Assembly (NCBI GenBank): GCA_910577755.1
Contig: CAJTNL010000012.1
Span: forward strand, 1-62,297
Origin: an uncultured Eubacteriales bacterium
Lineage (GTDB): Bacteria > Bacillota > Clostridia > Oscillospirales > Acutalibacteraceae
Reading direction: 5' to 3'
Length of the DNA stretch: 62,297 nt
Position 1 is the stretch's first letter; every line of letters begins with the position of its first letter. Positions 1 to 9,168 of the stretch are shown one piece after another. The translations under genes were made by a program, and so were the position numbers. The notes beneath the pieces are model-generated. The model saw nothing but the letters and a program-made list of their open reading frames with translations. It had not been told where the DNA came from and ran no database searches.

Positions 1-1661
1 ACTAATTTAGATACTATCTGACCATTTACTTCCATAGTACGGCGCACTTTAATTTTTGCATGTAAGCTAACTGCTTTTGCATCATAAGCCATTAAAGCTT
101 CATCTTCATCCTTAAAAACTTTTCCTTCTCCCAGCTCGCCGTCTTTTTCAAGAGTTAAATAATAAGAGCCCAGAACCATGTCCTGCGTAGGCACTGCTAC
201 CGGGCGTCCATCAGAAGGCTTAAGCAAATTACCTGCCGCCAACATTAGAAAACGAGCTTCTGACTGCGCCTCTGCTGATAACGGAACGTGTACAGCCATT
301 TGATCGCCGTCAAAGTCAGCGTTATAGGCTGTACATACAAGAGGATGCAACTTTAACGCACGTCCTTCTACAAGTACCGGTTCAAATGCCTGTATGCCCA
401 ATCTATGCAAGGTAGGAGCGCGGTTCAGCAAAACCGGATGATTTTTAATTACAATTTCCAAAGCATCCCAAACCTCAGGTTTTGCACGCTCTACTGCTTT
501 TCTGGCGGCCTTGATATTACCCACAGCACCTGTTTCAACCAAACGCTTCATAACAAAAGGTTTAAACAATTCAAGCGCCATTTCTTTCGGCAATCCGCAT
601 TGATACATTTTCAATTCAGGACCAACAACAATAACGGAACGACCAGAATAATCAACGCGTTTACCCAACAAATTTTGACGAAAACGCCCCTGCTTACCTT
701 TGAGCATATCGGACAAGGATTTCAGCGGTCGATTATTAGGACCCGTAACAGGACGACCGCGTCGACCATTATCAATCAGAGCGTCAACAGCTTCTTGCAG
801 CATACGCTTTTCATTTCGGACAATAATATCTGGCGCACCCAACTCCAGTAAGCGTTTAAGACGGTTGTTTCTATTAATCACGCGACGATATAAATCATTT
901 AGGTCAGAGGTGGCAAATCTACCGCCGTCTAACTGCACCATCGGGCGAATATCCGGCGGAATTACTGGAATGGTATCAAGAATCATCCACTCAGGACGAT
1001 TACCAGAGGCACGAAATGCCTCTACGACTTCCAATCGTTTTAATATACGCACTCTCTTTTGACCGGTAGCTGTAAAGAGTTCTTCTTTTAATTCAGCCGC
1101 AAGCTGTTCAAGATCTATTTTTTCCAAAAGGGTTCTAACAGCTTCTGCACCCATACCTGCCTGAAAATCATCCTCATATTTTTCACGCATGTCACGGTAC
1201 TCTTTTTCATTTAGCATCTGTTTTTCTTGTAATTCACGCACATCACCCGGATCTGTCACAATATATAAAGCAAAATATAGTACCTTTTCCAGCATACGTG
1301 GAGAAATGTCCAAAAGAAAACCCATGCGGGATGGAATTCCTTTAAAATACCAGATGTGTGAAACCGGAGCAGCCAGTTCAATATGCCCCATACGTTCACG
1401 CCGTACTTTAGATCGTGTCACCTCCACACCGCAACGATCACAAATTTTGCCTTTATAGCGGATTCTTTTATATTTGCCGCAATGGCATTCCCAGTCTTTT
1501 TGCGGACCAAAAATACGTTCACAGAACAAACCGTCACGCTCGGGTTTTAAGGTGCGGTAGTTAATGGTTTCAGGCTTTTTTACTTCTCCGTATGACCATT
1601 CTCTAACTTTATCCGGAGAGGCAATTCCTATTTTTATAGATTCAAACACGTTAAATTCCAT
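1..1661 (-). CDS. rpoC: RNA polymerase beta' subunit (RpoC), N-terminal part, cut by window edge
   Basis: Largest catalytic subunit of RNA polymerase. The gene starts at an ATG 16 nt after the rpoB stop, preceded by an AGGGGG ribosome binding site, and runs off the left edge, so about 553 codons are visible and the 3' end is missing. Seen in the translation: the N-terminal zinc-binding cysteines (C59, C61, C74, C77 in CHCG and CDRCG) and the absolutely conserved NADFDGD loop at residues 447-453 (bases about 303-323), whose three aspartates hold the catalytic magnesium. The beginning MEFNVFESIKIGIASPDKVR is typical of Firmicutes RpoC. It is surely co-transcribed with rpoB. Nothing looks unusual in the visible part. 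Confidence 0.98.
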   Translation of the reverse strand, partial: MEFNVFESIKIGIASPDKVREWSYGEVKKPETINYRTLKPERDGLFCERIFGPQKDWECHCGKYKRIRYKGKICDRCGVEVTRSKVRRERMGHIELAAPVSHIWYFKGIPSRMGFLLDISPRMLEKVLYFALYIVTDPGDVRELQEKQMLNEKEYRDMREKYEDDFQAGMGAEAVRTLLEKIDLEQLAAELKEELFTATGQKRVRILKRLEVVEAFRASGNRPEWMILDTIPVIPPDIRPMVQLDGGRFATSDLNDLYRRVINRNNRLKRLLELGAPDIIVRNEKRMLQEAVDALIDNGRRGRPVTGPNNRPLKSLSDMLKGKQGRFRQNLLGKRVDYSGRSVIVVGPELKMYQCGLPKEMALELFKPFVMKRLVETGAVGNIKAARKAVERAKPEVWDALEIVIKNHPVLLNRAPTLHRLGIQAFEPVLVEGRALKLHPLVCTAYNADFDGDQMAVHVPLSAEAQSEARFLMLAAGNLLKPSDGRPVAVPTQDMVLGSYYLTLEKDGELGEGKVFKDEDEALMAYDAKAVSLHAKIKVRRTMEVNGQIVSKL

Positions 1662-1677
1662 TGTGTAACCCCCTGCC

Positions 1678-4600
1678 CTATTCTTCGTCGCTGTCTTCAA
1701 ATTCACTACTAAACGATGATTCCTCAAGTACATCAAACGTATCGTCCTCATCATCTGCCTCATTGTGCTCATCTGTTACAAAATTACTTGTATATGCGCT
1801 ATCCAAACCATCTTCAGCATCCTCAACCGTATAACCATCTAATTCATCAGTCATCACATTTTGCTCATCAAACGCATCATCAGAAGGTTTAAAACCAATG
1901 TCGTCATCATCATCAAAATTCTGTTTTAAATCAATTTCTGTATCGTTTTTGTCCAGTACTTTTACATCCAGACCCAAGGATTGCAGTTCCTTAATCAAAA
2001 CTTTAAAGGATTCAGGGATACCTGGCTTCGGAATATTTTGACCTTTTACGATAGATTCATAAGTTTTTACGCGTCCAATCACATCGTCAGATTTTACTGT
2101 TAAAATTTCCTGCAATGTATAGGCTGCACCATAAGCCTCCAGCGCCCAAACCTCCATCTCACCAAAGCGTTGACCGCCAAATTGAGCTTTACCACCTAAA
2201 GGCTGCTGCGTAACAAGGGAATAAGGACCAGTAGAACGAGCGTGAATTTTATCGTCAACTAAATGATGCAGTTTTAGATAATACATATAACCAACCGTAA
2301 CAGGATTATCAAAATACTCGCCTGTACGACCGTCACGGAGAAGCGTTTTACCGTCTTCACGCAAACCAGCTTGTTTCAAACATGCAGCAATGTCTTCTTC
2401 ATGAGCGCCGTCAAAAACAGGGGTCATAATTTTCCAACCCAAGGCTTTTGCGGCACGGCCAAGATGTACTTCCAATACCTGACCGATATTCATACGAGAT
2501 GGAACACCTAACGGATTAAGAACAATATCAAGAGGAGTACCATCCGGTAAATACGGCATATCCTCTTGTGGCAAAATGCGGGAGACAACGCCTTTATTAC
2601 CGTGACGTCCCGCCATTTTATCACCAACAGAAATTTTACGCTTTTGTGCAATATAGCAGCGTACTACTTTATTAACGCCAGGACTTAATTCATCATGGCT
2701 ATTTTCTCTTGTAAATACTTTTACATCAACCACAATTCCGTATTCACCATGAGGAACACGCAGAGAGGTATCACGTACTTCACGCGCCTTTTCACCAAAA
2801 ATGGCACGTAACAATCTCTCTTCAGCGGTCAGCTCTGTTTCTCCTTTAGGCGTTACTTTACCAACTAGAATATCGCCTGCCCGCACCTCAGCACCAACAC
2901 GGATAATACCAGATTCGTCCAAATCACTGAGCAAATCTTCATTTACATTAGGGATATCTCTTGTAATATCTTCAGAGCCTAATTTGGTATCTCTAGCTTC
3001 GATTTCGTATTCTTCTATATGGATAGAAGTATACACGTCATCCCGCACAATTTTTTCGTTAATTAAAACAGCGTCTTCATAGTTATAACCTTCCCAGGTC
3101 ATAAAGCCAATTAATGCGTTTTTACCTAGAGAAATTTCGCCGTTACTGGTGGCAGGACCATCCGCAATAACCTGTCCTTTTTGAATTCTTTGTCCTCGCT
3201 CAACAACAGGAACCTGATTAATACATGTACCTTGGTTGGATCGCATAAACTTTGTTATATGATATTCTTCAACGGTACCGTCATCATTAGTAACAGTCAC
3301 TTCGTCGGCACTAACGCTACATACCACACCCTCATGACGTGCAAGTACGCAAACGCCAGAATCTACGCCAGCTTTATATTCCATACCTGTACCAACAATC
3401 GGGGATTCTGTTTTCAATAGAGGCACTGCTTGACGCTGCATATTAGAACCCATTAACGCACGGTTGGCGTCATCGTTTTCTAAAAATGGAATCATGGCAG
3501 TAGCAACAGAAACAACCATACGAGGCGAAACATCCATATAATCTGCCTGTGAACGCTCTACTTCCACGAATTCATCTCTATAACGACCATTAACCTTTGC
3601 ATGTAAAAAGCGGCCGCTCTCATCTAAAGGCTCGTTTGCCTGCGCTACAATGAAATCATCTTCTAGATCTGCTGTCATATAAACAACTTCAGAGGAAACA
3701 ATGCCGGTTTCCTTATCAACACGGCGGAACGGCGCTTCAATAAAGCCATACTCGTTAATTCTTGCAAAGGTTGCAAGATAGGAAATTAAACCGATATTAG
3801 GTCCCTCTGGCGTTTCAATTGGACACATACGCCCGTAGTGGCTATAGTGAACGTCACGAACCTCAAAACCTGCGCGATCTCTGGAAAGACCGCCGGGACC
3901 AAGAGCAGACAAACGACGTTTATGAGTCAGTTCTGCAAGCGGATTTGTTTGATCCATAAATTGTGATAAAGGAGAAGAACCAAAAAATTCTTTAATTGCT
4001 GCCACAACAGGACGAATATTAATTAATGAGTGGGGCGTTAAAATTTCCAAATCCTGCGCTTGCAAAGTCATTCTTTCACGAATGACTCTCTCTAAACGAG
4101 AAAAACCAATTCTAAATTGATTTTGCAGCAATTCACCCACAGAACGAATACGACGGTTTCCTAAATGATCAATATCATCTACATGACCTAAACCCATTGC
4201 AAGACAGTTCATGTAATTGATTGAAGAAAAAATATCGTCAATAATGATATGTTTGGGGATCAATTCATCTACACGAGCACGAATAGCTTCTTTCATTTCT
4301 TCTTCATCAGCGCTGGTTTCCAAAATTTCAGCCAGAACACTAAAACGAACGCGTTCATAAATACCACATTCTTCTTTAGCGTTAAAGCCGACAATAGCAT
4401 TAATATCAACCATGCCGTTTGAAATCACTTTTACTTCCTGCTCATTTACCAGCACGTAAGCCACAGAAACGCCTGCGTTATCAATTGCATGTGCTTTATC
4501 AAAAGATAAAACTTCTCCAGATTCCGCCATTAACTCACCTGTCAAGGGGTTTACAACTGGCTGGGTTAGTTGTTGGCCTGCAATACGACCGGCAAGGTTC

Positions 4601-5439
4601 AATTTTTTATTATATTTATAACGTCCGACTCTAGACAAATCATAACGACGGGCATCAAAAAACAAACCATTGATGTGTGCTTGCGCACTTTCAATCGTCG
4701 GTGGTTCACTTGGTCTTAATTTACGGTAAACTTCAAATAAAGCTTCTTCAATATTTTTACAAGGATCTTTCTCAATTGTTGCTAAAATACGGTCGTCTTG
4801 ACCAAAATATTCTAAAATTTCGGCATCGGTACCTAGACCTAACGCTCGTATAAAAACAGTAACAGGCAATTTTCTGTTTTTATCAATTCGCACATAAAAA
4901 ACGTCGTTTGCATCGTTTTCATATTCCAACCATGCACCACGGTTTGGAATGACAGTAGAACTAAATAGTTCTTTACCAGTTTTATCATATTCCATTTTAT
5001 AGTAAACACCTGGAGAACGTACTAATTGGGATACAATAACACGCTCAGCGCCGTTGATTACAAACGTACCGCTGTCTGTCATAAGTGGAAAATCACCCAT
5101 AAACACTTCAGATTCTTTAATTTCTCCGCTTTCCTTATTTAACAATCGTGCATTCACCCTGAGAGCTGCAGCATAGGTTGCATCTCTTTCCTTACATTCT
5201 TCCACACTGTAGTTTGGTTTATCATCAAGCTTGTAATTGACAAAATCGAGAACTAAGTTACCTGTGTAGTCGGTAATACCGGAAACATCTTTAAATACCT
5301 CTTTTAATCCTTCTTTGAGGAACCACTGATAAGAATTTTTTTGTACCTCAATTAAATTTGGCATTTCCAAAACTTCATCAATTTTTGAGAAGCTCATACG
5401 GGTATTATTGCCCAATTGCACCGGTTTGACATTCACCAT
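1678..5439 (-). CDS. rpoB: RNA polymerase beta subunit (RpoB)
   Basis: Second large subunit of RNA polymerase, forming the catalytic cleft with beta'. The protein is about 1253 residues, normal for Clostridia. Visible hallmarks are the SYQWFL N-terminal block, the rifampicin-region segment with FMDQTNPLAELTHKRRLSAL and GPGGLSRDRAGFEVRDVH, the ETPEGPNIGL motif, GRHGNKG, and the C-terminal PLGGKAQFGGQRFGEMEVW. The last ~80 residues are a highly acidic Asp/Glu tail, as often found in this class. A GTG twelve bases further upstream (5451) is in frame, but the GGAG ribosome binding site overlaps it; the ATG at 5439 has the site at proper spacing and matches the family N-terminus MVNVKPVQLG. No rplL or rplJ gene lies upstream; the neighbour is an Rrf2 regulator behind a terminator. 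Confidence 0.98.
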   Translation of the reverse strand: MVNVKPVQLGNNTRMSFSKIDEVLEMPNLIEVQKNSYQWFLKEGLKEVFKDVSGITDYTGNLVLDFVNYKLDDKPNYSVEECKERDATYAAALRVNARLLNKESGEIKESEVFMGDFPLMTDSGTFVINGAERVIVSQLVRSPGVYYKMEYDKTGKELFSSTVIPNRGAWLEYENDANDVFYVRIDKNRKLPVTVFIRALGLGTDAEILEYFGQDDRILATIEKDPCKNIEEALFEVYRKLRPSEPPTIESAQAHINGLFFDARRYDLSRVGRYKYNKKLNLAGRIAGQQLTQPVVNPLTGELMAESGEVLSFDKAHAIDNAGVSVAYVLVNEQEVKVISNGMVDINAIVGFNAKEECGIYERVRFSVLAEILETSADEEEMKEAIRARVDELIPKHIIIDDIFSSINYMNCLAMGLGHVDDIDHLGNRRIRSVGELLQNQFRIGFSRLERVIRERMTLQAQDLEILTPHSLINIRPVVAAIKEFFGSSPLSQFMDQTNPLAELTHKRRLSALGPGGLSRDRAGFEVRDVHYSHYGRMCPIETPEGPNIGLISYLATFARINEYGFIEAPFRRVDKETGIVSSEVVYMTADLEDDFIVAQANEPLDESGRFLHAKVNGRYRDEFVEVERSQADYMDVSPRMVVSVATAMIPFLENDDANRALMGSNMQRQAVPLLKTESPIVGTGMEYKAGVDSGVCVLARHEGVVCSVSADEVTVTNDDGTVEEYHITKFMRSNQGTCINQVPVVERGQRIQKGQVIADGPATSNGEISLGKNALIGFMTWEGYNYEDAVLINEKIVRDDVYTSIHIEEYEIEARDTKLGSEDITRDIPNVNEDLLSDLDESGIIRVGAEVRAGDILVGKVTPKGETELTAEERLLRAIFGEKAREVRDTSLRVPHGEYGIVVDVKVFTRENSHDELSPGVNKVVRCYIAQKRKISVGDKMAGRHGNKGVVSRILPQEDMPYLPDGTPLDIVLNPLGVPSRMNIGQVLEVHLGRAAKALGWKIMTPVFDGAHEEDIAACLKQAGLREDGKTLLRDGRTGEYFDNPVTVGYMYYLKLHHLVDDKIHARSTGPYSLVTQQPLGGKAQFGGQRFGEMEVWALEAYGAAYTLQEILTVKSDDVIGRVKTYESIVKGQNIPKPGIPESFKVLIKELQSLGLDVKVLDKNDTEIDLKQNFDDDDDIGFKPSDDAFDEQNVMTDELDGYTVEDAEDGLDSAYTSNFVTDEHNEADDEDDTFDVLEESSFSSEFEDSDEE

Positions 5440-5619
5440 TGGCTTAATCACTCCATTCTTATATTTACCGTCTTATTTTATATATTGTAATACTATGTTT
5501 TACAAACATCACGCAATTCTGTCAATATTTCTAAAGACTTTGCTTGCGTTTTCTCGAATAATATGCTAAAATAACATTGTAGATAATAAGCATACTTCTA
5601 TATGATGATGCAGTATACT

Positions 5620-5648
5620 ATTTTATAACAATCCGTAGTGTTTGTCAA
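5620..5648 (-). promoter_or_regulatory. SigA-type promoter of rpoBC
   Basis: On the minus strand TTGACA (5648-5643), a 17-nt spacer and TAAAAT (5625-5620) form a near-consensus housekeeping promoter about 180 nt upstream of rpoB. A second weaker candidate, TTGACA at 5525-5520 with TAAAAC 17 nt further on, lies closer to the gene. Both are sequence matches only. Confidence 0.7.
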
Positions 5649-5722
5649 CACATATCCTGATTGTGCATATATTCTAATAAATTTATCTCATATACTATAC
5701 AAATATAATTAAACGTACGTTT

Positions 5723-5786
5723 TACATATAAATAAAAACAACACCGGAGAAAATATTTTCTCCGGTGTTGTTTTTATTTATATGTA
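5723..5786. terminator. Bidirectional terminator: 64-bp perfect palindrome after rrf2
   Basis: Bases 5723-5786 form a perfect palindrome with the centre between 5754 and 5755; the core is CACCGGAGAAAAT/ATTTTCTCCGGTG flanked by A-rich and T-rich arms, so both strands give a GC stem followed by a U-tract. It contains the last codons and stop of the rrf2 gene. It separates the dgt-dnaG-sigA-rrf2 transcript from rpoBC. Confidence 0.85.
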
Positions 5787-6223
5787 TTACTCGCTTCTAA
5801 CTGTTCTTCATCAGTACATGGTAACTGTCCATATTTTGTAAAATTAGAAAAGTTATACGATTCCAGCTTATCACGAACCATCAATGATATTTCGGCGTAG
5901 ATATTATGTACGCGGCATGAAGCCTGATTACAACAGCAGTAATCATCCTGCTGGCAGCGGCTGATCATAAACGGTCCTTCTACCGCTTCAATAATTTCCC
6001 TTAATGTAATCTCTTTAGGATCTTTAGCAATTATATACCCGCCATGTGCGCCTTTATATGATTTCACCGCCCCACAAGCAACTAATTTTCTTAATATTTT
6101 AAGTGCAAATCTTAGCGGAACATTAGTCTGTTCCGCTATGGATTGTGCTCCCATTTTCTTATTTTTAATGGCAAGTTTATCCACAATTCTAACAGCGTAA
6201 TCCGCTTCCAGCGTCAGATGCAT
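5774..6223 (-). CDS. Rrf2/IscR-family transcriptional regulator with Cys cluster
   Basis: Winged-helix DNA-binding protein of the Rrf2 family, about 149 residues. The N-terminus MHLTLEADYAVRIV, the recognition-helix region with PLRFALKILRKLV, and GAHGGYIIAKDP are family hallmarks. Around residues 90-105 there are six cysteines, with a CCC run and a C-R-V-H end; Rrf2 proteins such as IscR, NsrR and RsrR bind a 2Fe-2S or 4Fe-4S cluster in this place, so a redox, iron or nitric-oxide sensor is likely. The start is the ATG six nt after GGAGG; an in-frame TTG directly against the GGAGG was rejected. The gene follows sigA after 18 nt and is probably its operon partner. No isc/suf genes are nearby, so targets are unknown. 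Confidence 0.9.
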   Translation of the reverse strand: MHLTLEADYAVRIVDKLAIKNKKMGAQSIAEQTNVPLRFALKILRKLVACGAVKSYKGAHGGYIIAKDPKEITLREIIEAVEGPFMISRCQQDDYCCCNQASCRVHNIYAEISLMVRDKLESYNFSNFTKYGQLPCTDEEQLEASNTYK

Positions 6224-6241
6224 ACGCAACCTCCATCCCTA

Positions 6242-7342
6242 TTAATCTAAAAAGTCTTTTAATTTTTTACTGCGGCTTGGGTGACGCAATTTTCTTAAAG
6301 CTTTCGCTTCAATTTGCCGAATACGTTCTCTAGTAACATTAAATTCTTTTCCCACTTCCTCTAGAGTTCTGGAACGACCATCCTCTAAACCAAAGCGCAA
6401 ACGCAATACTTTTTCTTCTCTAGGTGTCAAAGTATCCAATACATCTGACAATTGCTCTTTCAGTAAGGTATGCGAAGCCGCTTCAGCGGGTGCTGGCGCA
6501 TCATCATCTGGAATAAAATCTCCTAAATGACTGTCCTCTTCTTCGCCAATTGGTGTTTCCAAAGATACAGGCTCCTGTGCAACACGCATAATTTCCCGTA
6601 CTTTATCAACCGGCATATCCAGTTCCTCAGAAATTTCATCGGCTGTTGGTTCATGACCATTAGTATGCAGTAATTGATTGGATACTTTTTTTACTTTATT
6701 GATGGTTTCCACCATATGAACCGGAATTCGAATAGTCCTGGCCTGATCCGCAATCGCGCGCGTAATTGCCTGTCTAATCCACCATGTAGCGTAAGTAGAA
6801 AATTTAAAGCCTTTTGTATAGTCAAATTTTTCTACCGCTTTAATTAGTCCTAAATTACCTTCTTGAATTAAGTCTAAAAATTGCATCCCTCGCCCCAAAT
6901 AGCGTTTTGCGATACTGACTACCAAGCGTAAATTTGCTTCTGATAATCGCTTCTTGGCAATTTTATCACCATCAATAATACGAATCGCTAAATCAATTTC
7001 TTCTTCCGGAGAAAGCAGGGGAACACGGCCGATTTCTTTTAAATACACCTTTACCGGATCGTCAATAGCAAGACCTTCTGTATTGAGCGATGATTCCAAA
7101 TCATCATTATCTGACGACTGCTGCTGGACAAATTCTATTCCATCTAAAGCCATTTCCACAAAATCTTCTACAATTTCGACCCCATGTGACTCCAAAGTAT
7201 CATAAAATTTTTCAATTTGTTCCGGATCAAAATCCATCTCACCCAATGCGTCTAAAATTTCTTTGGTTGTAAGCTGTCCTTTAGATTTTCCTGTTTCCAG
7301 CAAATCATCCATTATCGTTTTTTTATCTTCTGGTGTTGACAT
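6242..7342 (-). CDS. sigA: Primary sigma factor SigA (RpoD)
   Basis: Housekeeping sigma-70 factor that directs RNA polymerase to TTGACA/TATAAT promoters. 366 residues, a normal length for Firmicutes. A short acidic region 1.1 is followed by region 1.2 (DDPVKVYLKEIGRVPLL), region 2 with DLIQEGNLGLIKAVEKFDY and the melting segment FSTYATWWIRQAI, region 3, and the region 4 helix-turn-helix TLEEVGKEFNVTRERIRQIE near the C-terminus. The ATG has an AGGGGG ribosome binding site about 11 nt upstream. It lies 35 nt downstream of dnaG, the classical dnaG-rpoD macromolecular synthesis arrangement, here framed by dgt and an Rrf2 regulator. Confidence 0.98.
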   Translation of the reverse strand: MSTPEDKKTIMDDLLETGKSKGQLTTKEILDALGEMDFDPEQIEKFYDTLESHGVEIVEDFVEMALDGIEFVQQQSSDNDDLESSLNTEGLAIDDPVKVYLKEIGRVPLLSPEEEIDLAIRIIDGDKIAKKRLSEANLRLVVSIAKRYLGRGMQFLDLIQEGNLGLIKAVEKFDYTKGFKFSTYATWWIRQAITRAIADQARTIRIPVHMVETINKVKKVSNQLLHTNGHEPTADEISEELDMPVDKVREIMRVAQEPVSLETPIGEEEDSHLGDFIPDDDAPAPAEAASHTLLKEQLSDVLDTLTPREEKVLRLRFGLEDGRSRTLEEVGKEFNVTRERIRQIEAKALRKLRHPSRSKKLKDFLD

Positions 7343-7377
7343 AGTATTTGTTTCCCCCTAGCTAAGCGACTCTCAAA

Positions 7378-9144
7378 CTATTGTTTTTGTTTACGAAGCC
7401 GCGCCAAATAATTCTGTATATCCTGCGTCTGCGCATATTGAACATCATGAATATTTAGTTTAAATTTTTCCTCTAAAATAATGTTGATATATTTCTCTGC
7501 ATCCTGTTGTCTTACAGAAACTTCGTGGTATTTGGCAAGGATTCTTGCAATGGAGCTGATTTCCTCCATGTTAAATATATCAGAAATATCTGTCAAGCTT
7601 ACCGAGACCCCATTCATCATTCTACCCACAATTACTTTATAAACACGGCGATTAAACGCTGTGCTAAATTTTTCTGGTGGCAGCATCGAAAGAATATATT
7701 GCGCCATATCCGGATTTTGAAATAAATAAGCGATAATCGCTTCTTCGGCATTAGCGGCACGCAAATTCTCCCGTTTATCGGGATTAATATGGTCTCGCAG
7801 CCCACTGACTTGCTGCTGAAATTCCCGAAACTCTTTCTTTTCCTGTGAGCGATACCGCTGTTGATAAAATCTTTTTACCAGCAACAGAACAGTCCTGCGT
7901 TCCACATTCGCTTCTTCTGCCAGCTTTCCTGCATAAATTTCTTGTTCTATGGGATTATTCAATGTGGCTAATAATTCTGCACCTTTGTTTAAGTACTGTA
8001 CTTTACCGGCAGGAGTTTGCATATTGCATGTTGTTTTTATTTTTTGCAAGCGATATTCAACATCATTACCACTTTTCTCAATGAGTTGTTTAAACCTCAC
8101 AGCTCCTTGTTCACCAAAAGAACGAATATATTCATCTGGATCTTTTCCTCCCGTAATAGACAATATTTTTACTTGTAACCCCACACTGCGCAGCATTTCA
8201 ATGGCACGAGAAGTAGCTTTTTGTCCGGCCTGGTCGGCATCATATGCGAGAATAACCTCTTTTGCATAACGCGAAATTAAATGGACTTGTTCTGTAGTGA
8301 GCGCTGTACCTAATCCTGCAATAGCATTTACAAAACCTGCCTGATGCAGAGCAATAACATCCATATAACCCTCTGCCAAAATTAATTGTTGTTCTTCACT
8401 ATTTTTGGCAAAGTTCATAGCAAATAATCCATAACTTTTTTTAAATACTAGCGTATCAGACGTATTAAGATATTTTGGTTTTTGATCCGTCATGGTTCGC
8501 CCGCCAAAGGCAATTACATTTCCTCTTAAATCTATAATAGGAAACATAACCCGATTAAAAAAACGGTCAGCTACCCTGCCGGAACGGGTCTTTACCGCTA
8601 CATTCGATTGTATCATTTCTTCTACTGTATATCCTTTGTTTTTTAAATGATCTACTAACGCAAAACGGGTAGCAGGCGCAAATCCCAAGCCAAAGTGAGT
8701 TATAGTAGCCGGCAGCAAATGCCGCTGCAAAAAATAATCGAGCCCCTTTTTACCTTCCGAATTCCGCAAAACACTATGATAAAACCTTGCTGTTTCCCGA
8801 TTAATTTCCAAAATTCGGACACGTAGTTTACTTATAGTATCATCTACACCAGTTTCAGGCATTGGTAACCCTGCACGATCTGCTAAAAATTTAACTGCTT
8901 CTATATAATCTAAATTCTCAATACGGCGAATAAAAGTGATGACATCTCCACCTACACCGCAGCCAAAACAATAAAATGAGCCGCTTTCAGGATACAAATG
9001 AAAGGATGGTGTTTTCTCATTATGAAAGGGACACAACCCTACCATATTACGGCCTCGGCGTTTAAATTGCACATAAGAAGAAGCAATATCTTCGATAGAA
9101 TTTCGCAGTTTTAAATCCTGCAAAAATAATTCCGGTAAAGCCAA
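7378..9144 (-). CDS. dnaG: DNA primase DnaG
   Basis: Synthesises RNA primers for DNA replication together with the DnaB helicase. 588 residues. The N-terminal zinc-binding domain shows CPFH (C38, H41) and CFGC (C59, C62); the TOPRIM catalytic domain follows with LAEGYMDVIAL and the acidic AYDADQAG motif. The C-terminal ~150 residues are the helicase-interacting part and are poorly conserved, as usual. The start is a TTG preceded by AAGGAGGAG at good spacing. It is located between dgt and sigA in one operon. Confidence 0.97.
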   Translation of the reverse strand: MALPELFLQDLKLRNSIEDIASSYVQFKRRGRNMVGLCPFHNEKTPSFHLYPESGSFYCFGCGVGGDVITFIRRIENLDYIEAVKFLADRAGLPMPETGVDDTISKLRVRILEINRETARFYHSVLRNSEGKKGLDYFLQRHLLPATITHFGLGFAPATRFALVDHLKNKGYTVEEMIQSNVAVKTRSGRVADRFFNRVMFPIIDLRGNVIAFGGRTMTDQKPKYLNTSDTLVFKKSYGLFAMNFAKNSEEQQLILAEGYMDVIALHQAGFVNAIAGLGTALTTEQVHLISRYAKEVILAYDADQAGQKATSRAIEMLRSVGLQVKILSITGGKDPDEYIRSFGEQGAVRFKQLIEKSGNDVEYRLQKIKTTCNMQTPAGKVQYLNKGAELLATLNNPIEQEIYAGKLAEEANVERRTVLLLVKRFYQQRYRSQEKKEFREFQQQVSGLRDHINPDKRENLRAANAEEAIIAYLFQNPDMAQYILSMLPPEKFSTAFNRRVYKVIVGRMMNGVSVSLTDISDIFNMEEISSIARILAKYHEVSVRQQDAEKYINIILEEKFKLNIHDVQYAQTQDIQNYLARLRKQKQ

Positions 9145-9168
9145 TTTATACTCCTCCTTTTTCGAAAG

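Noticed and set aside
405..1458. Several plus-strand open frames opposite rpoC
   Set aside because: They are shadows of the highly conserved rpoC coding strand, with no ribosome sites or recognisable products.
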